64,000 bases of DNA. It comes from Brassica napus (taxonomy: Eukaryota; Streptophyta; Magnoliopsida; Brassicales; Brassicaceae). The stretch is taken from assembly GCF_020379485.1 (NCBI RefSeq), contig NC_063452.1:39558208-39622207 (forward strand). Reading direction: 5' to 3'. Every line of letters begins with the position of its first letter. Position 1 is the stretch's first letter. Below the pieces are notes generated by a model, which was given only the letters and a program-made list of their open reading frames with translations, did no database searches and was not told the DNA's origin. This document shows positions 10,979 through 22,649 of this stretch, in pieces. The translations under genes and the position numbers were made by a program.

Positions 10979-12541
10979 TATGGAGATATTTAAAATACAA
11001 AATTGTTATATATAATTATAAGATTCGGACCCTCACCTCAATAGTTATCTTACTAGCACGGGTATTTTATATTTAAAACTGAATTTTATTTAATTATCTA
11101 CAATAAATGTTATAAATTAAAATTTTAAAAAATTATTTAGCAACTTGGATAGTTAAGAAATTTAGAATATAATTCTAAATATACACATACTATAAAAAGT
11201 AAACATTATAGTGAATCTCATGAACTAAATCATATTTTTGATCAAAACGGAAAAATCAAGTTCATTAAAAACTTTTTCTATATGTATATTAATTTGAATA
11301 TAGATGACAAAAAAAATTAATTTGAATATAATTATAAAAAAATAGAATACATTTTAGTATATTTTTTTAATCTAAACCCCTGTTCGAAAATTTGCTAAGC
11401 GCTATCCGTGCGGTGACTACGGGCCTAGCGAATTATCAGAAAATCGGAAATAAATCGGAGAGTACTCGGGGAATTTTTTTTTTCTGTATATGTAGCTATA
11501 AATAAATATAAATATTAAATATCGACAAAAATAATCATAGTAAGACATGGTCTAGTGGTTTGAGTAATGTTTTTCAACTTTATTAACCCGGATTCGACCA
11601 GGTTAAATGGGCTTTGGCCTCTTTTTTCGTTTCTTTTTAATGAGTAATGAAAAGACAATTATGCCCCCTTCTTTTTCAACGTTACCTGCAACTCTATTTC
11701 ACATCCATGGCTTTTAGAACTCTTTTATATCGCTTTCACTACTGTTTTTGTGTGTTTATACCATAACTACACTAGATCTACAGAAAAACATCAGCTTCGT
11801 TCTTAAAACCTACCAAAAACAAAGTTTCCGCCTAACACAACCGCATCATCCCAAAACGCCACGGTCACTTACCGTCGCACGAGTTCTCGGCCGCCGAATC
11901 GTCGACGCGGGCTCATTTTAGAACAGCGATCTAAACATATTCATGCATGTGTAAGTATTAAAATTTTCAAAACAGCTTTAAATTAAAACAGAAAAATCCT
12001 AATACATTATTACATATAATAACAAATTATTGTGAAATAACTAACTTATGACTTGAACCATCACTAAAATAAACAAAAAAAAAATACTACGTCCTTTTAT
12101 AACGAAAAATTGAAAATATATGCACATAAATATTATTAATTTTTATATTTTTATACAGAGGTGAAATTTGTGGCGCAAGTTAAAGAGATAAAAAAATATA
12201 TTTTTCTCTCAAAACAAGTATTCCTCTTTTCTATTTTTTCTATATAAGAAAAAAAATTTCTTTATTTTTTTATTTATTCAGTTGAAGAAATTAACACTTG
12301 GCGAAATTTGACAACAATATTTTTAATAAAGAGTATCTTTTTATGATATACACAATCTTAATCATATAATTTTATTGATTTTAATTTTCATTTATTTTTT
12401 ATTTTATACTTAATAATTTTATTATATAATATATTTTTGAAAAATATCAAAATCATAAATCATCTTATGTTCGATTATGTTAATAACAGTTTTGAGAAAT
12501 GAAATTTTTTTTATTTGTTATCATATTATGTTATCTTTATA
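10979..12541. other. AT-rich intergenic DNA with a Helitron-like end and a tRNA-like stretch
   Basis: No gene seen. At 11053-11056 CTAG is followed by CACGGGTATTTTAT, the reverse complement of a Helitron 3' end, but no matching 5' end was found to the right. At about 11545-11605 the sequence has a TGGTCTAGTGG and a later GGATTCGACC that look like the A and B boxes of a tRNA-derived element. Their spacing and flanks are not convincing enough to call a SINE. Confidence 0.45.
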
Positions 12542-12551
12542 AATAACAGTA

Positions 12552-14658
12552 AATCATCTTCTATTCGCTGATGATTCATTGTTCTTCTCTTTGGCTAATC
12601 TGAAAGCTGCAAGGAAACTCAACAACATTTTCAAGTTATATGAGGCAGTCTCAGGACAAGCCATCAATCTTAGCAAATCAGCGATCACCTTTGGAGCTAA
12701 AGTTAATCCTAGAGTGAAAACTTTAATGAGGAATACTCTCGGATTCATAATGATGGTGGTATTGGGAAATATTTAGGATTGCCTGAGCAATTTGGGACTA
12801 AGAAGAGTGAGATGTTTGCATATATTGTGGAGAAAGTGAAGACTATAACTTAAAGCTGGAAACAGAAGCATTTATCCCATGGTGGAAAGGAAGTTCTATT
12901 GAAAGCGGTGGCTCTGGCAATGCCTATTTATTCTATGAACATCTTTAGATTACCAAAAGAAATCTGTGAAGAAATCAACTCCATATTGGCTTGATTTTGG
13001 TGGGGATCATGAGAACGTAAAGGGCTCCACTGGTATGCCTGGAAAAGAGTAAGTGTTCCTAAAAGTGAAGGAGGACTTGGTTTTCGAGATTTGGAAATAT
13101 TTAACCAAGCGTTACTGAGTAAACAAGTATGGAGGATAATGCAGAACCCTAACTGTCTCATGACTCGTATCTTAAAAGCAAGATACTTCTCAGACGGGGA
13201 TATATTAAAAACTAAGTTGAAGAGGAAGGCTTCTTATGCTTGGAAATCTATTTTGTATGGTCGGGATCTCTTAACAAAAGGAATGCGATATATTGTGGGA
13301 GACGGATCACAAGTGGATATGTGGACTGATCCTTGGATACCTGATCACCCACCGAGGCCACCAAGAGCAGTAGGAGAGGTACAACTTGGGGAGCACGTTA
13401 AAGATTACTTGGACCCAAATACTAAACAGTGGAATGAACAGATGTTAAGACAGTTTGTGATTGAGGAAGATGTACAGAAGATTATGGCCTTGAAAATCAG
13501 CCCACTGGCTCAACAAGATCTTTTAGGATGGCACTATAATGAAGATGGTCTGTATACAGTCAGATCAGGTTATTGGTTAGGATCTCATTTACCTGAGAAT
13601 AACCAAATATTGCCAACACTTGGTAATGTGGAGCGTAAGAAACGGATTTGGAAAACCAAAGCTCCCCCTAAACTGTAGCATTTCATTTGGAGGCTCTTAA
13701 CCTGTAGTCTAGCAACTGGAAACAATTTGAAACGAAGACATATCCTCAGAGACGCACAATGTAGACGTTGTTGTAGTGCTGAAGAAACAGAGGAGCACCT
13801 ATTTTTTGAATGTCCATATGCTAAGCGAATTTGGCGCGCTTCGGGCATTTCGAATATGATAATTAATAGCCCTTCCATATCTTTGGAAGATAAAGTATCT
13901 GAATGTTTGCAAACCTGCCTCTCACCACGATTACATCATTTTCAAGATCTTCCATTATGGATCTTATGGAGGATTTGGAAGAGTAGAAATACTCTCATAT
14001 TTCTAAACAAAGACACACAGTGGGTTTCTCTACTTCGATTCGCAAAGAATGATGCTATGGAATGGAGACAGAATGGGCAAGGTGATCTGCACTGGAGAGG
14101 AACACAGACTTCTCAAAATATTCCAACAGGTGTGCATAGATGGAAACGACCGCAATACGGATGGAGCAAATGTAACACTGATGGATCATTCATCAACACA
14201 GAAATAGCTAGCTCGGCAGGTTGGGTCATCAGAGATAGTGATGGAATTTACAAAGGCTCTGTACACGCAACAGGTAGAAGAACACAGAGTGCCCTGGAGA
14301 GTGAGTTACAAGCAATACTAATGGCGCTGCAACATTGTTGGAGTCTAGGCATCAATCAGCTTATACTTGAAAGTGATTGTCAGAAAGCAGTAAATATTAT
14401 CAACAGCAAACAGCTTCATTTCGCGTTTTACAACTGGACAAGAGAGATCAGAGCATGGATGAGCAAATTTCAAAGGATTAAATGTCAATGGATTGGAAGA
14501 GATGCAAATAAAGTGGCTGATAAGTTAGCAAAAATAGAAGGGAGGATGTCTCTTTTAGGTTTAATACATATATCCCAAGAACAATATCCAATTTGCTTCA
14601 TGTAGACTATTTACACTCTAATTAAGTAATAAAGTGATGTTATAAAAAAAAAAAAAAT
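12552..14658 (+). mobile_element. 5'-truncated LINE (L1-type non-LTR retrotransposon)
   Basis: The element begins inside the reverse transcriptase domain just ahead of the F-A-D-D catalytic motif and ends in a poly(A) run at about 14644-14657. A perfect 10-bp target duplication surrounds it. Retained parts, in order, are the RT C-terminus, the zinc-binding RVT region and an RNase H domain. Upstream endonuclease and the rest of RT are missing, the usual result of incomplete reverse transcription. Confidence 0.92.
12554..14605 (+). pseudogene. LINE ORF2 remnant: RT end, zf-RVT, RNase H
   Basis: The frame starts in F-A-D-D-S-L-F-F and continues through the RT thumb (S-G-Q-A-I-N-L-S-K-S). It then crosses stops near 12852, 12994 and 13009 in the 12.8-13.1 kb stretch. 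From 13091 to 13678 it encodes the G-Y-W segment and W-T-D-P-W-I-P motif, with a TAG at 13676-13678. In the same frame 13727-14605 follows, with a zinc-binding pattern C-R-R-C-C...H-L-F-F-E-C-P and an RNase H domain (C-N-T-D-G-S-F, then A-L-E-S-E-L-Q-A and E-S-D-C-Q). The RNase H catalytic Asp, Glu and Asp are present. At least four inactivating changes plus the truncation make it dead. Confidence 0.88.
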
Positions 14659-14920
14659 AATAACAGTATGGTTTTCTGTAAGCAATATTTATCGATATAT
14701 AAATATGTATATAAATATATATATAATCTTTTCTAGGTCTTTTCATATCGTTGACCAAAAAGTAGATGTAGAATCAAATTTTCATTAATTAAACGTAATG
14801 AGCAATTCAAAAGATACATCTACTCACTCTCACTCTTAACAAGTTAAATAACGAGGGAAACCCCACGTGGTAAATGTTACAGAAGCATTAAAAAAATAGT
14901 TAATTAGCGGGAAAATAAAA

Positions 14921-14932
14921 CTAATATAAATG
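14921..14932 (+). promoter_or_regulatory. possible TATA box of the GILT gene
   Basis: CTAATATAAATG lies about 45-55 bp before the chosen start codon at 14977. This spacing favours 14977 over the earlier in-frame ATG at 14956. Confidence 0.4.
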
Positions 14933-15127
14933 TTGCTATAAGTACTAAAATTCTTTTGAAAAAAATACTTTCAACAATGGCTTACTCTTCTTCTTCAAAC
15001 AAACTTATGTTCTTCTTCTTAGCTTTTCTTCTCCTGTTCTTATTCTCAACCAATCTTGTGGCTGGAGAATCCGACAAAGTGAAACTCAATCTTTACTATG
15101 AATCACTTTGTCCATATTGTCAGAAAT

Positions 15128-15282
15128 TCATAACAGATTTTTTTTTTCCACTTGGCCATCCGGAGCTCCTTAGATGGTAAGAAAACGCGGATTCTGCGGA
15201 CTTCGTAGTGATTAGTCCTTAAACCTAGAAAGTCTTTACGATCACACTACGGTTAAAAAAAAAAAAAAAAATCATAACAGAT
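15128..15282. repeat. 11-bp target duplication around the exon 1 insertion
   Basis: TCATAACAGAT at 15128-15138 and again at 15272-15282. Removing one copy and the insert joins the GILT coding sequence in frame, which proves the site was originally continuous exon. Confidence 0.92.
15139..15271 (+). mobile_element. 133-bp poly(A)-tailed retroposon (SINE-like) in GILT exon 1
   Basis: The insert begins with a short T run, ends in a 17-A tail at about 15255-15271, and is flanked by an exact 11-bp duplication, the signature of LINE-mediated retroposition. No clear A or B box of a tRNA-derived SINE is visible, so the family is unknown. It could also be a short processed transcript. Confidence 0.75.
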
Positions 15283-15549
15283 GATCTAGTAAAACTCTTC
15301 GAGTCCGATCTCCACGGAATCACCGATCTCAAGCTAGTTCCATTCGGTAACGCAAAAGTCCCAGACAATCTGACGGTCATTTGCCAGGTTCTTTTCAACT
15401 TTTATTTCTTATCTAAAAGAGATTCTTTCATTTTAGTTAACCATTTTTTCCAGTACAAATGTTTAACACTATTGTTGATGATCTTTATGATATTCTTCAG
15501 TACTATTCTTTAAAAATTATACGTTCTCATCTTTCTTTTTATACACTAA

Positions 15550-17469
15550 CTAGGTGGATACCCCCGATTTCTTGCCGATCTAAATGTTTTTGTAAAAATA
15601 TATTTATTATATCTTTATCATCGAAAGTTAAATAAGAGTTTTTTTGTTAAATTTGTTTTAAGAATATATTTTATATATTTATTCAAGTTAATTTTGAAAA
15701 AGATAAACATGACTATTTTTAATATTTTGTATTGATTTTTTTTCATCAAACGACTAATCTTTTATTCATACTTGAGGTGGTCTGGAGAACCAGACCGGAA
15801 CAGAACAATCAATGTAGTACATGTCCATATGAAAAGATCTCGCTATCTTAACTAATGAATAAGAAATTACATTTTCGGTACGAGGAATAAAAACAATCGA
15901 GAACTCTGTGAATCTACTCTTCAGCTTCATCATCTCCTTCAACTCAGTTGAAAAGTTAGGCCATGCTTCGGGATATTGAATCATTGAGACTAGATCCTTA
16001 TAGTCGGTGCCAAAAGCCTGACACTTCGACAGTTGTAACATGCATTCCATTGCCCATGAGAGGGCCTCGAGCTCTAAATGAAGTGGTGAGATTCTTCTCT
16101 GTTGGTATCTTGCTCCAAATAACCGAGTTACTCCTCTAGATTTTATCCATGTCTATCCATAACCACTGAAGAGTACGTCATGTGTCCATGATCCATCTAT
16201 CTTACATCTCTCAGAGATTATTGCTTGTTTAGGATGTTGTATTTCCGCGGTTCCTCCTGTTTACGATTAGTTTCAAACCAGTAATGGCATTCGGACTCAG
16301 CGTATTTGACAGTTTCTAATGGGTCCCTGTCTATCCTCTGAATACTTTATCGTTTCTTGCTTTCCAAATGTTACCATATAATCCAAGGATAGGGATCTTT
16401 ATCCAGCTCAGGATCTTCAATATCATTATTTCGCTAGAATAAATAGTCCATGTTTACTTAATGGTTTGCACTTGGGAACACCAATGGTGGGTTCGGGGTT
16501 GCTTCTAGGGCCCACGTTTATAAATCTGGCGGACATTCAAAGATAGCATAGTTAATATTTCCATCTTCCGCTCTACATCTAGGACAATGGTTGTGACATC
16601 GCATATGACAATGTATTAGGTTGCTTATCAATTCTAGTTGTCCAGAGATCGTTGGCCATATATGGTGTCTGATTTTCGGTGAAACTTTTATCTTCAAAGC
16701 AAAGACTTGGAGTTTTGTGATACTCGATTCTATCCGTGTCTCTGTCGTTTCTCTATTGAGCAAGTTTGTTGCTATCCAATAGCCAGATTTAACAGTGTAC
16801 GTATCACTCTTATAACTCCAGTAATATTCGTCCCGATGAAATCCTTGAGTTATGGCCAAAAAGATGGAACTCTTGTCATAAATGTACTAAAATTAGTTAT
16901 ATATAACATTCATGATTCAGTTTTTAATAAAATTAATTAATTTTTGAAGATATATAATATTGAAACTTTCTATTTTTAAATAATTTTTACCTAATTTTTC
17001 CTTTAATAAGTTTAAAAGTTACAGTAATATAATTATTACACAAAATCTTTTCAGTTTACATCAACTTGATTCTCTGTATATTCATATATCCAAAAAAAAA
17101 ATATATATATGAATAACATACCAGTTATATAGGAATATAAAACTACTATATCAATTCTGTAAATCATTTTAAAGATATTTTATATAGTTTATAAATACTT
17201 GATTGCTAAAATGAATTTATGAAGCATTATATATATTTCCTATAAATCTATAACTAATTACTATAAATTATTATATGCAATATATTTGAATCATTTGGAT
17301 ACTGATGCAAGATGGTTCTAGAACTGATTTTTTACTCATTAAAATAAATAAAAATTGAAATTTTTTCAACCAATCAAATTATAATAATTTTTCTTAAATT
17401 CTCTCTATATTTGGCAGATAAACAAAAATCATTTAAATGACTTCTCATTTAATATATAGTATAATAGGA
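15550..17469 (-). mobile_element. Helitron inside GILT intron 1
   Basis: On the minus strand it starts TCCTATTATACTATATATTA at 17469 and ends in CTAG at 15553-15550, with host A and T outside (plus-strand A at 15549, T at 17470). The 3' end reads GGGTATCCACCTAG, as in other Brassicaceae Helitrons. The element has no coding capacity of its own and carries a LINE fragment, so about half of its 1.92 kb is a later insertion. Confidence 0.72.
15735..16862 (-). mobile_element. 5'-truncated LINE nested in the intronic Helitron
   Basis: A T run at 15735-15743 is the reverse of a poly(A) tail. Minus-strand frames then encode an RNase H end (15766-16050: A-L-x-W-A-M-E-type region, F-I-P-R-T-E-N) and further up a zinc-binding RVT segment (16518-16859: Y-Y-W-S-Y...V-K-S-G-Y-W, then C-H-x-H-C-P-R-C-R-A). 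The frames are separated by stops. The 5' boundary near 16862 is approximate and no target duplication was identified. Confidence 0.75.
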
Positions 17470-19147
17470 TACCAATAAATTTAGATTTTAATGTTAGTTT
17501 TTGTATTTAAATTTAAGTTATTAAATTAGATACAAATATTAAGTTAATCTCTTTATTCATTGGGTATTTTATTAATTTTTATTTAACTAAATCACAATTG
17601 TTTGCTCTGTAGATTTTTCTTTAGAGTTAGTTTATGAATAATTTTTATCTTTAAATAATATTGTTTTGGTTAATTGAGTTTATGGATTGACTTTAGTGAA
17701 GTATTTTTTAAGATTGAAGAATGATGATATGTTTGTCTAATTTTGATTACTTTATAATATTTCAGTAGTTTTGGAGTAATATACTTCATTAACGCTTTCC
17801 TTTTCATTGAATTCTATCAACGTTAGTTCAATTGACATTTAACAAGTCTGAATTTGTAGGAAAAAAAATAGATGAGATCATTTATATCATTAGTCTTTTT
17901 CAAATTATCTAAATTTACAGAAATTATGATTAAATCCTAATTGTACTGAATAAAATATTATATTTAATATAGAAATAAATAAATCTACCAATGTTGTGAA
18001 AATATTTACAGCATCTGTAATGTTTCAAAATATTCGTATTTTTTTTATTTTTGTGAGTTTATTTTTATATCTTTCTTATACCACATATAATCGAATAATA
18101 CTTTGGTATTGGTAAAGCATAAACATGAGCCATTGTAGTGATACATATTAACAAATTTTACAATTGTTTGAAAGGCAATTATTTTTGACTAAACACTAAT
18201 AAATTAAAAGTAATAAACTATATATACATCGATGTGCTACGATTAACAAAACCCAAAAATATATAACTTACCAAATATATATATACTATCAAATATATAA
18301 ATATTATTAAAACTATTTATTAAAATCATTGAAAATTTCTTTTTATTTAATAATAAATTAGATAGTACCAAATATTTGTACAGAAGATATATTGTAATTT
18401 TAATTTTCCAAAACTGTTTATTATTAATATATATAAATATATATATAATTATTTACGAAAACCTAAGCCTAAAATCATGGAAAACTTGATAAATAAGAAA
18501 AATAACCTAAAATCATGGATAACATGATAATATATCACGCTTTGACTTGTAGCTTTTTATTTAATAAGCTGATGTTAATGAAACCTATAACACTATATAA
18601 TTCTTCCATGACATAAAAGAGAAGAAAACTTCTTTTAAAAATAATAAAGAAAGAAAGAAAGAAATTATACGATTTAATGTTATTAAAATAAACATAAGAT
18701 GAACGTAGATATAAAATTATTGCTAAAATTTCATAATAACCATTAATAATTATATTGAATATAATGAAAAATATTTATTAAGTAATCACTAAAATTGTTT
18801 AAAACTAACAATTCAAAAATTATTTAATAAAACTAATGATCCAATCTACAATCATGGAAAATATGACAAATAAGCTTTTTAAAATTAATAAAAACATTGC
18901 AAATAAATACAAATACTTAAAATAACCTAAAATCATAAAGAAAATGACAAAGTAAGCAAAATCACTTCTCAAATAATAGTGTAGATAGATAAATCTTTGT
19001 TAATAAAAACTACTTACTCTAAAAAAAAAACTACTTACTCTCTCCTATTTATAAATCGATTAAATAACTTGTATGTTTATTATATGATCTGTTTTAATTA
19101 CTTTATCAAAAATTATCTGTTTTAATTAATTATTAAATTTTGTTAAG
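17470..19147. other. rest of GILT intron 1, AT-rich
   Basis: No coding frame recognised. It contains a short AAAG microsatellite near 18647-18664 and a 15-bp direct repeat ACTACTTACTCT near 19008 and 19031. It ends at the exon 2 acceptor AG at 19146-19147. Confidence 0.55.
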
Positions 19148-19838
19148 CATGGTGAAGAGGAATGCAAACTAAACGCCATTGAAGCTTGCGCCGTAAGAAC
19201 TTGGCCCAATCCGGTATGTAACTACTAATATCTACTGTATTAAATAATTCTTCAAGCAAATGACTGTCTAAATTTGAAAATGTGATGATTACGGAGCACA
19301 GAAAATGCATTACTGGTTCATAAGGTGCGTTGAAAAGAACACAAAAAACTGGGAATCATAATGTTTTAAGACATATGGGGGTGAGAAAGCCATCAGGGAT
19401 TGTTACTCCGGTGATATATCTAAAAATGTTAGTATGGATAAAACAATCATAATATACAAATATGTTGTATAATTGTCATATAACCCTATACTTCTTTTAT
19501 GTTATTCAGCTTATACTTGCTTATGCAAAGCAGACTTTGAATTTGAAGCCGAAGAAAAAATATGTACCATGGGTAACAGTGAATAGCATGCCACTCTATG
19601 ACGTATAACTCTTTTTTTTTTCAAAAATCTGACATCTGTATACAAATTTTTAATAATTAATGAAAAATATTTTGTTTTTTTTGTTTTGGGGATGCAGAAT
19701 TATGATGATTTTGTGGTCCAAGTGTGCAAAGCGTACAAAGGAAGGTCTCCTCTCCCTAAATTCTGCAGTTCTGCTTCGGCAAAGAAGAAAGTGTTGACGC
19801 TTCAAGTCTCATATGCCGATGAAGCTTTCCATTACTAA

Positions 19839-20172
19839 GAAGAGTAATTATTGAACTAAGATGGATTTAAGTTTATGTTGTAAGTGGAATAATATAAATA
19901 AATTTCAAACATTGTATGTTTACGCGTTGATATATGAACTCCCGGATTTTTATATATTCAAACTGAAAACACATAAATTAAACTATATTAAGAACCATCC
20001 ATACAAGTTTAATGTAACTTAGACCATCTTCGTTTTTGTATTAGATGTAGCATCTGAAAACAACCTATGAATGTTGCATCCAAATGTTCATTATTAAAGT
20101 TGGTATTTGCATCTAGATACAACATCTAGATGTTAAATTGTACGATTTTTGATTTTATAACACTATTTGAAT
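19839..20172. other. GILT 3' flank
   Basis: Presumed 3' UTR and terminator, with AATAATATAAATAAATT signals near 19888-19903. No other gene. Confidence 0.4.
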
Positions 20173-20182
20173 GCTACAAGTT

Positions 20183-20247
20183 TTTTTTTTTTTTTTTTTT
20201 TTTGGCAGCAAACGGCTATTCTATTACTCAAACTTGAGGTGGTCTAG
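20183..20247 (-). mobile_element. very short LINE 3' tail
   Basis: A T run (to 20204) is followed by sequence ending AACTTGAGGTGGTCTAG, which matches the 3' end of the LINE at 15770-15783. Near-identical 10-mers GCTACAAGTT (20173-20182) and GCTATAAGTT (20248-20257) look like a target duplication with one change. Reverse transcription stopped after about 40 bases. Confidence 0.65.
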
Positions 20248-20404
20248 GCTATAAGTTAAAAAAATTAAAATCATATTCTTTATATTATTGATAACGAACT
20301 AACTATTATGTTAGAATAAATTTGCTTAAAATTATATTTGTAAGAAAATAATTATTATATATGAATAAAATTGAGATTGAATTCTCATATACGAAAAAAA
20401 GATT

Positions 20405-20990
20405 CGAGATTTTGATCTAAAATGTAATTTTGCGATTTTGAAGAAAAAAATCCAATTTCGAAATTTTGGGAGAAAAGTCAATTTTGCGCTTTAGGAGGAA
20501 ACCACAACATTGTAGCTTTGGCGAAAAATAGTTTAGGAGAAGAAATCCTATTTTGTAATTTTGACGGGAAATCTGATTTTTGCAGGTTTGGTGAAAATCT
20601 CTCAATTTTGCATTTTTGACCGAAAGACTCGATTTTGCAGTTTTAACAGGAAAATTCATTTTTGTTGTGTTGGCGTAAAAACTCATTTTTTTAGTTTTAT
20701 GGAAAACTTGATCTATAGTGTTGGTAGGAAACTCCAATATTCACGATTTTGGCACAAAATATATTTTGTGGGTTTGACAGAAAAGTTCGATTTTGAGGTT
20801 TTGGTGAGAAATTTGTTTTTGCAGGCTTGGCGGACAAAACCGATTTTGCGGTTTTACACGAAAATCCAATTTTTGTGATTATGACAGAAAATCTGATTTT
20901 GTGGTCTTGTATGAAATCTCAATTTTGTGGTTTTGGCATAAAACATGATTTATGGTCTTGATGAGATAATCTGATTTTGCGGTTTTATTT
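20405..20990. repeat. degenerate 26-27-bp minisatellite, about 22 copies
   Basis: Each unit has the form TTTTGCGGTTTTGGCGGGAA followed by about six bases, varying strongly between copies. Long open frames appear on both strands (20417-20737 minus, 20561-20878 plus) only because the units are AT-skewed and nearly a multiple of three. The protein would be a meaningless Phe/Lys-rich repeat. It is an old satellite-like block. Confidence 0.85.
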
Positions 20991-21909
20991 TGGTTATTTA
21001 CCAATCACAATTCTATTTTGGTTATTTCTATTTTGAACTCAAATTCAGTCGCAAATCCGTTATCCTCTTAACAAAATTTCATTTTCCAAGAAAAATGTTT
21101 AGGTTGCATTCTTGTAAGGGAAATTAGGCCTACTAACCATACAAAAAACATAAATTCACTAACTAAACAAAATATCTCCCTCTCTCATACTTTCTCTTCC
21201 TATCTCGTTCTTCCTTCTCTCTACGAATCTAATTTCTAATTTTTTTTTGGTTATTTGGCAAATAAGCCCTTCTTGTAACAACTTTGTGTCTTTTAAGTTT
21301 ACAATTTGCTACTTGGGTAGGTTTAGATTTTTATTTGCTAAATGTGTAAATCTATTTTTTAGGAAACATGAAATATCTAATAGGAGCTTGGTCAATTTTC
21401 ATATTTTTCTGTTTTGCCTTTAACATTTTTTTTTATTTTAATGTTACGAAATTCAAAATTTACCCACTGAACTTGCCAAATATTTTTACCCAATAACTTT
21501 TTTTTTCTCTCTCTCTCTCATAAAACATACTGTTTTTGAAATCCCAACCGTTTATACACAATGTTTGATTATCTTGTTTGAACCGTAAACAATTTCCCTT
21601 TTGTTTCTTCACTTGAATCGACTTGCTGGATATTGAATAATTGTTTCATAATCGATCTACAATCCATACAATACCTGGCATACTACCAGGCATACATACA
21701 CTGCAAATCAAAACTAACGAAAATTGTTACCCAATTGCGAAGGCAAACGGCGTTGAATCGGAGAAACCACAGCTTAGCTTATCAGGCAGACCTCCACCTC
21801 AATACACACTTTTTCAGTTCTTTTTGCTTGCTCTAGTCAATTAAATTTAATTGGATTTAAATATTAACTGTAGGGGAGTTATAACGTAATTGTCTACGAG
21901 GATCACGCT
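20991..21909. other. AT-rich intergenic DNA
   Basis: No gene recognised. Two overlapping frames near 21633-21844 are short and have no family resemblance. Confidence 0.5.
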
Positions 21910-22576
21910 TTTTAATACGAACAATACTTAGGTTCTCACTGCTAAGGTAAATTCACTGCGCTCTTCGTAGCCAACCAAAGTGACATGTAAGATTCATTAA
22001 AAAAGATAATAAAATTTAAAATAAAAAGCTGAAAAAACATACCCACGTATGCAAAACTCAAAAAATCTAAATTCTAAACTTTAAATCTAAAACAATAAAC
22101 TCTAAATCCTAAACTCTAACCATCAATCCTAAACCATAAATTCTAAATCATAAATCCTAAACCCAAAATTTTAAATCCTAAACTCTAAACCCTAAATCCT
22201 AAACCCTAAACCCAAAACTCTAAACTATAAACTCTAAATCCTAAACCCTTAAATCATAAGGTTTATGATTTAGAGTTTTGGGTTTAGGTTTGGGGTTTAG
22301 GCTTTAAAGTTTAGGATTTAGGATTTGGATTTAGGTTTAGATTTTTGGATTAGGGTTTATGGTTTAGAGTTTTGGATTTAGGGTTTAAGATATTGGGTTT
22401 ATGATTTTAGAGTTAGGTTCTTAGAGTTTAGAGTTTTGCAGACGACGTTAATGTGAGTATTCTTTTTCAGCTATTTTTTTTAAATGAATCCTACATGGCA
22501 GTTTGGTTGGTTATTTAGAGTGTGGTGAATTTAACCATTCAACTTAGGGTGAACCTAAGTATTGTTCTTTTAATAC
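21910..22576. repeat. 9-bp target duplication of the foldback MITE
   Basis: TTTTAATAC at 21910-21918 and 22568-22576, exact, directly abutting the inverted ends. Nine bases is the length made by Mutator-type transposases. Confidence 0.88.
21919..22567. mobile_element. 649-bp foldback MITE (Mutator type) with telomere-like arms
   Basis: The ends are inverted copies, GAACAATACTTAGGTTC on the left and its complement on the right. The inverted similarity continues inwards for more than 100 bp (ATTCACTGC, CCAACCAAAGTG, AAAGCTGAAAAA and their complements). The centre consists of two opposed blocks of degenerate AAACCCT-type heptads, about 22070-22255 forward and 22258-22435 reversed, so the whole element could fold into one long hairpin. 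The exact 9-bp duplication supports a MULE origin. No coding capacity. Confidence 0.85.
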
Positions 22577-22649
22577 CCCAAAAGTCTTTTGATTTCAAAT
22601 GCATTGACTACAATTAGAAATTATCACTACAAGAAACACAATTATAACA

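Larger units (their letters stand above)
12542..14668. repeat. 10-bp target-site duplication of the LINE
   Basis: AATAACAGTA occurs at 12542-12551 and 14659-14668, directly flanking the LINE body and its poly(A). Both copies are exact. Confidence 0.85.
14977..19838 (+). pseudogene. GILT-family thiol reductase gene (gamma-interferon-inducible lysosomal thiol reductase-like), broken
   Basis: Five exons can be traced: 14977-15138 joined to 15283-15387, 19148-19213, 19302-19427, 19510-19602 and 19698-19838. All introns have GT-AG ends. The product is a secreted or vacuolar thiol oxidoreductase with an N-terminal signal peptide (hydrophobic L-L-L-F-L-F), the C-P-Y-C active site, and across the exon 1/2 joint the family signature C-Q-H-G-x2-E-C-x2-N-x4-C. 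Later exons give the conserved Y-V-P-W-V and Y-D-D-F-V-x-x-V-C. Two lesions are visible: a 133-bp insertion in exon 1 directly after the I-T-D segment, and an in-frame TAA at 19359-19361 in exon 3. Intron 1 is about 3.76 kb because of transposons. The reading frame is otherwise intact, so inactivation is recent. Members occur in tandem clusters in Arabidopsis, so loss may be tolerated. Confidence 0.88.

Noticed and set aside
11545..11605. tRNA gene or tRNA-derived SINE
   Set aside because: A- and B-box-like stretches are present but there is no cloverleaf, no clear tail and no target duplication.
20417..20878. Two opposite-strand frames of about 105 codons
   Set aside because: Product of the 26-27-bp minisatellite; the residues only mirror the repeat.
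22070..22435. True interstitial telomere or chromosome fusion point
   Set aside because: The heptads are degenerate, arranged as inverted arms and enclosed by transposon ends with a 9-bp duplication.
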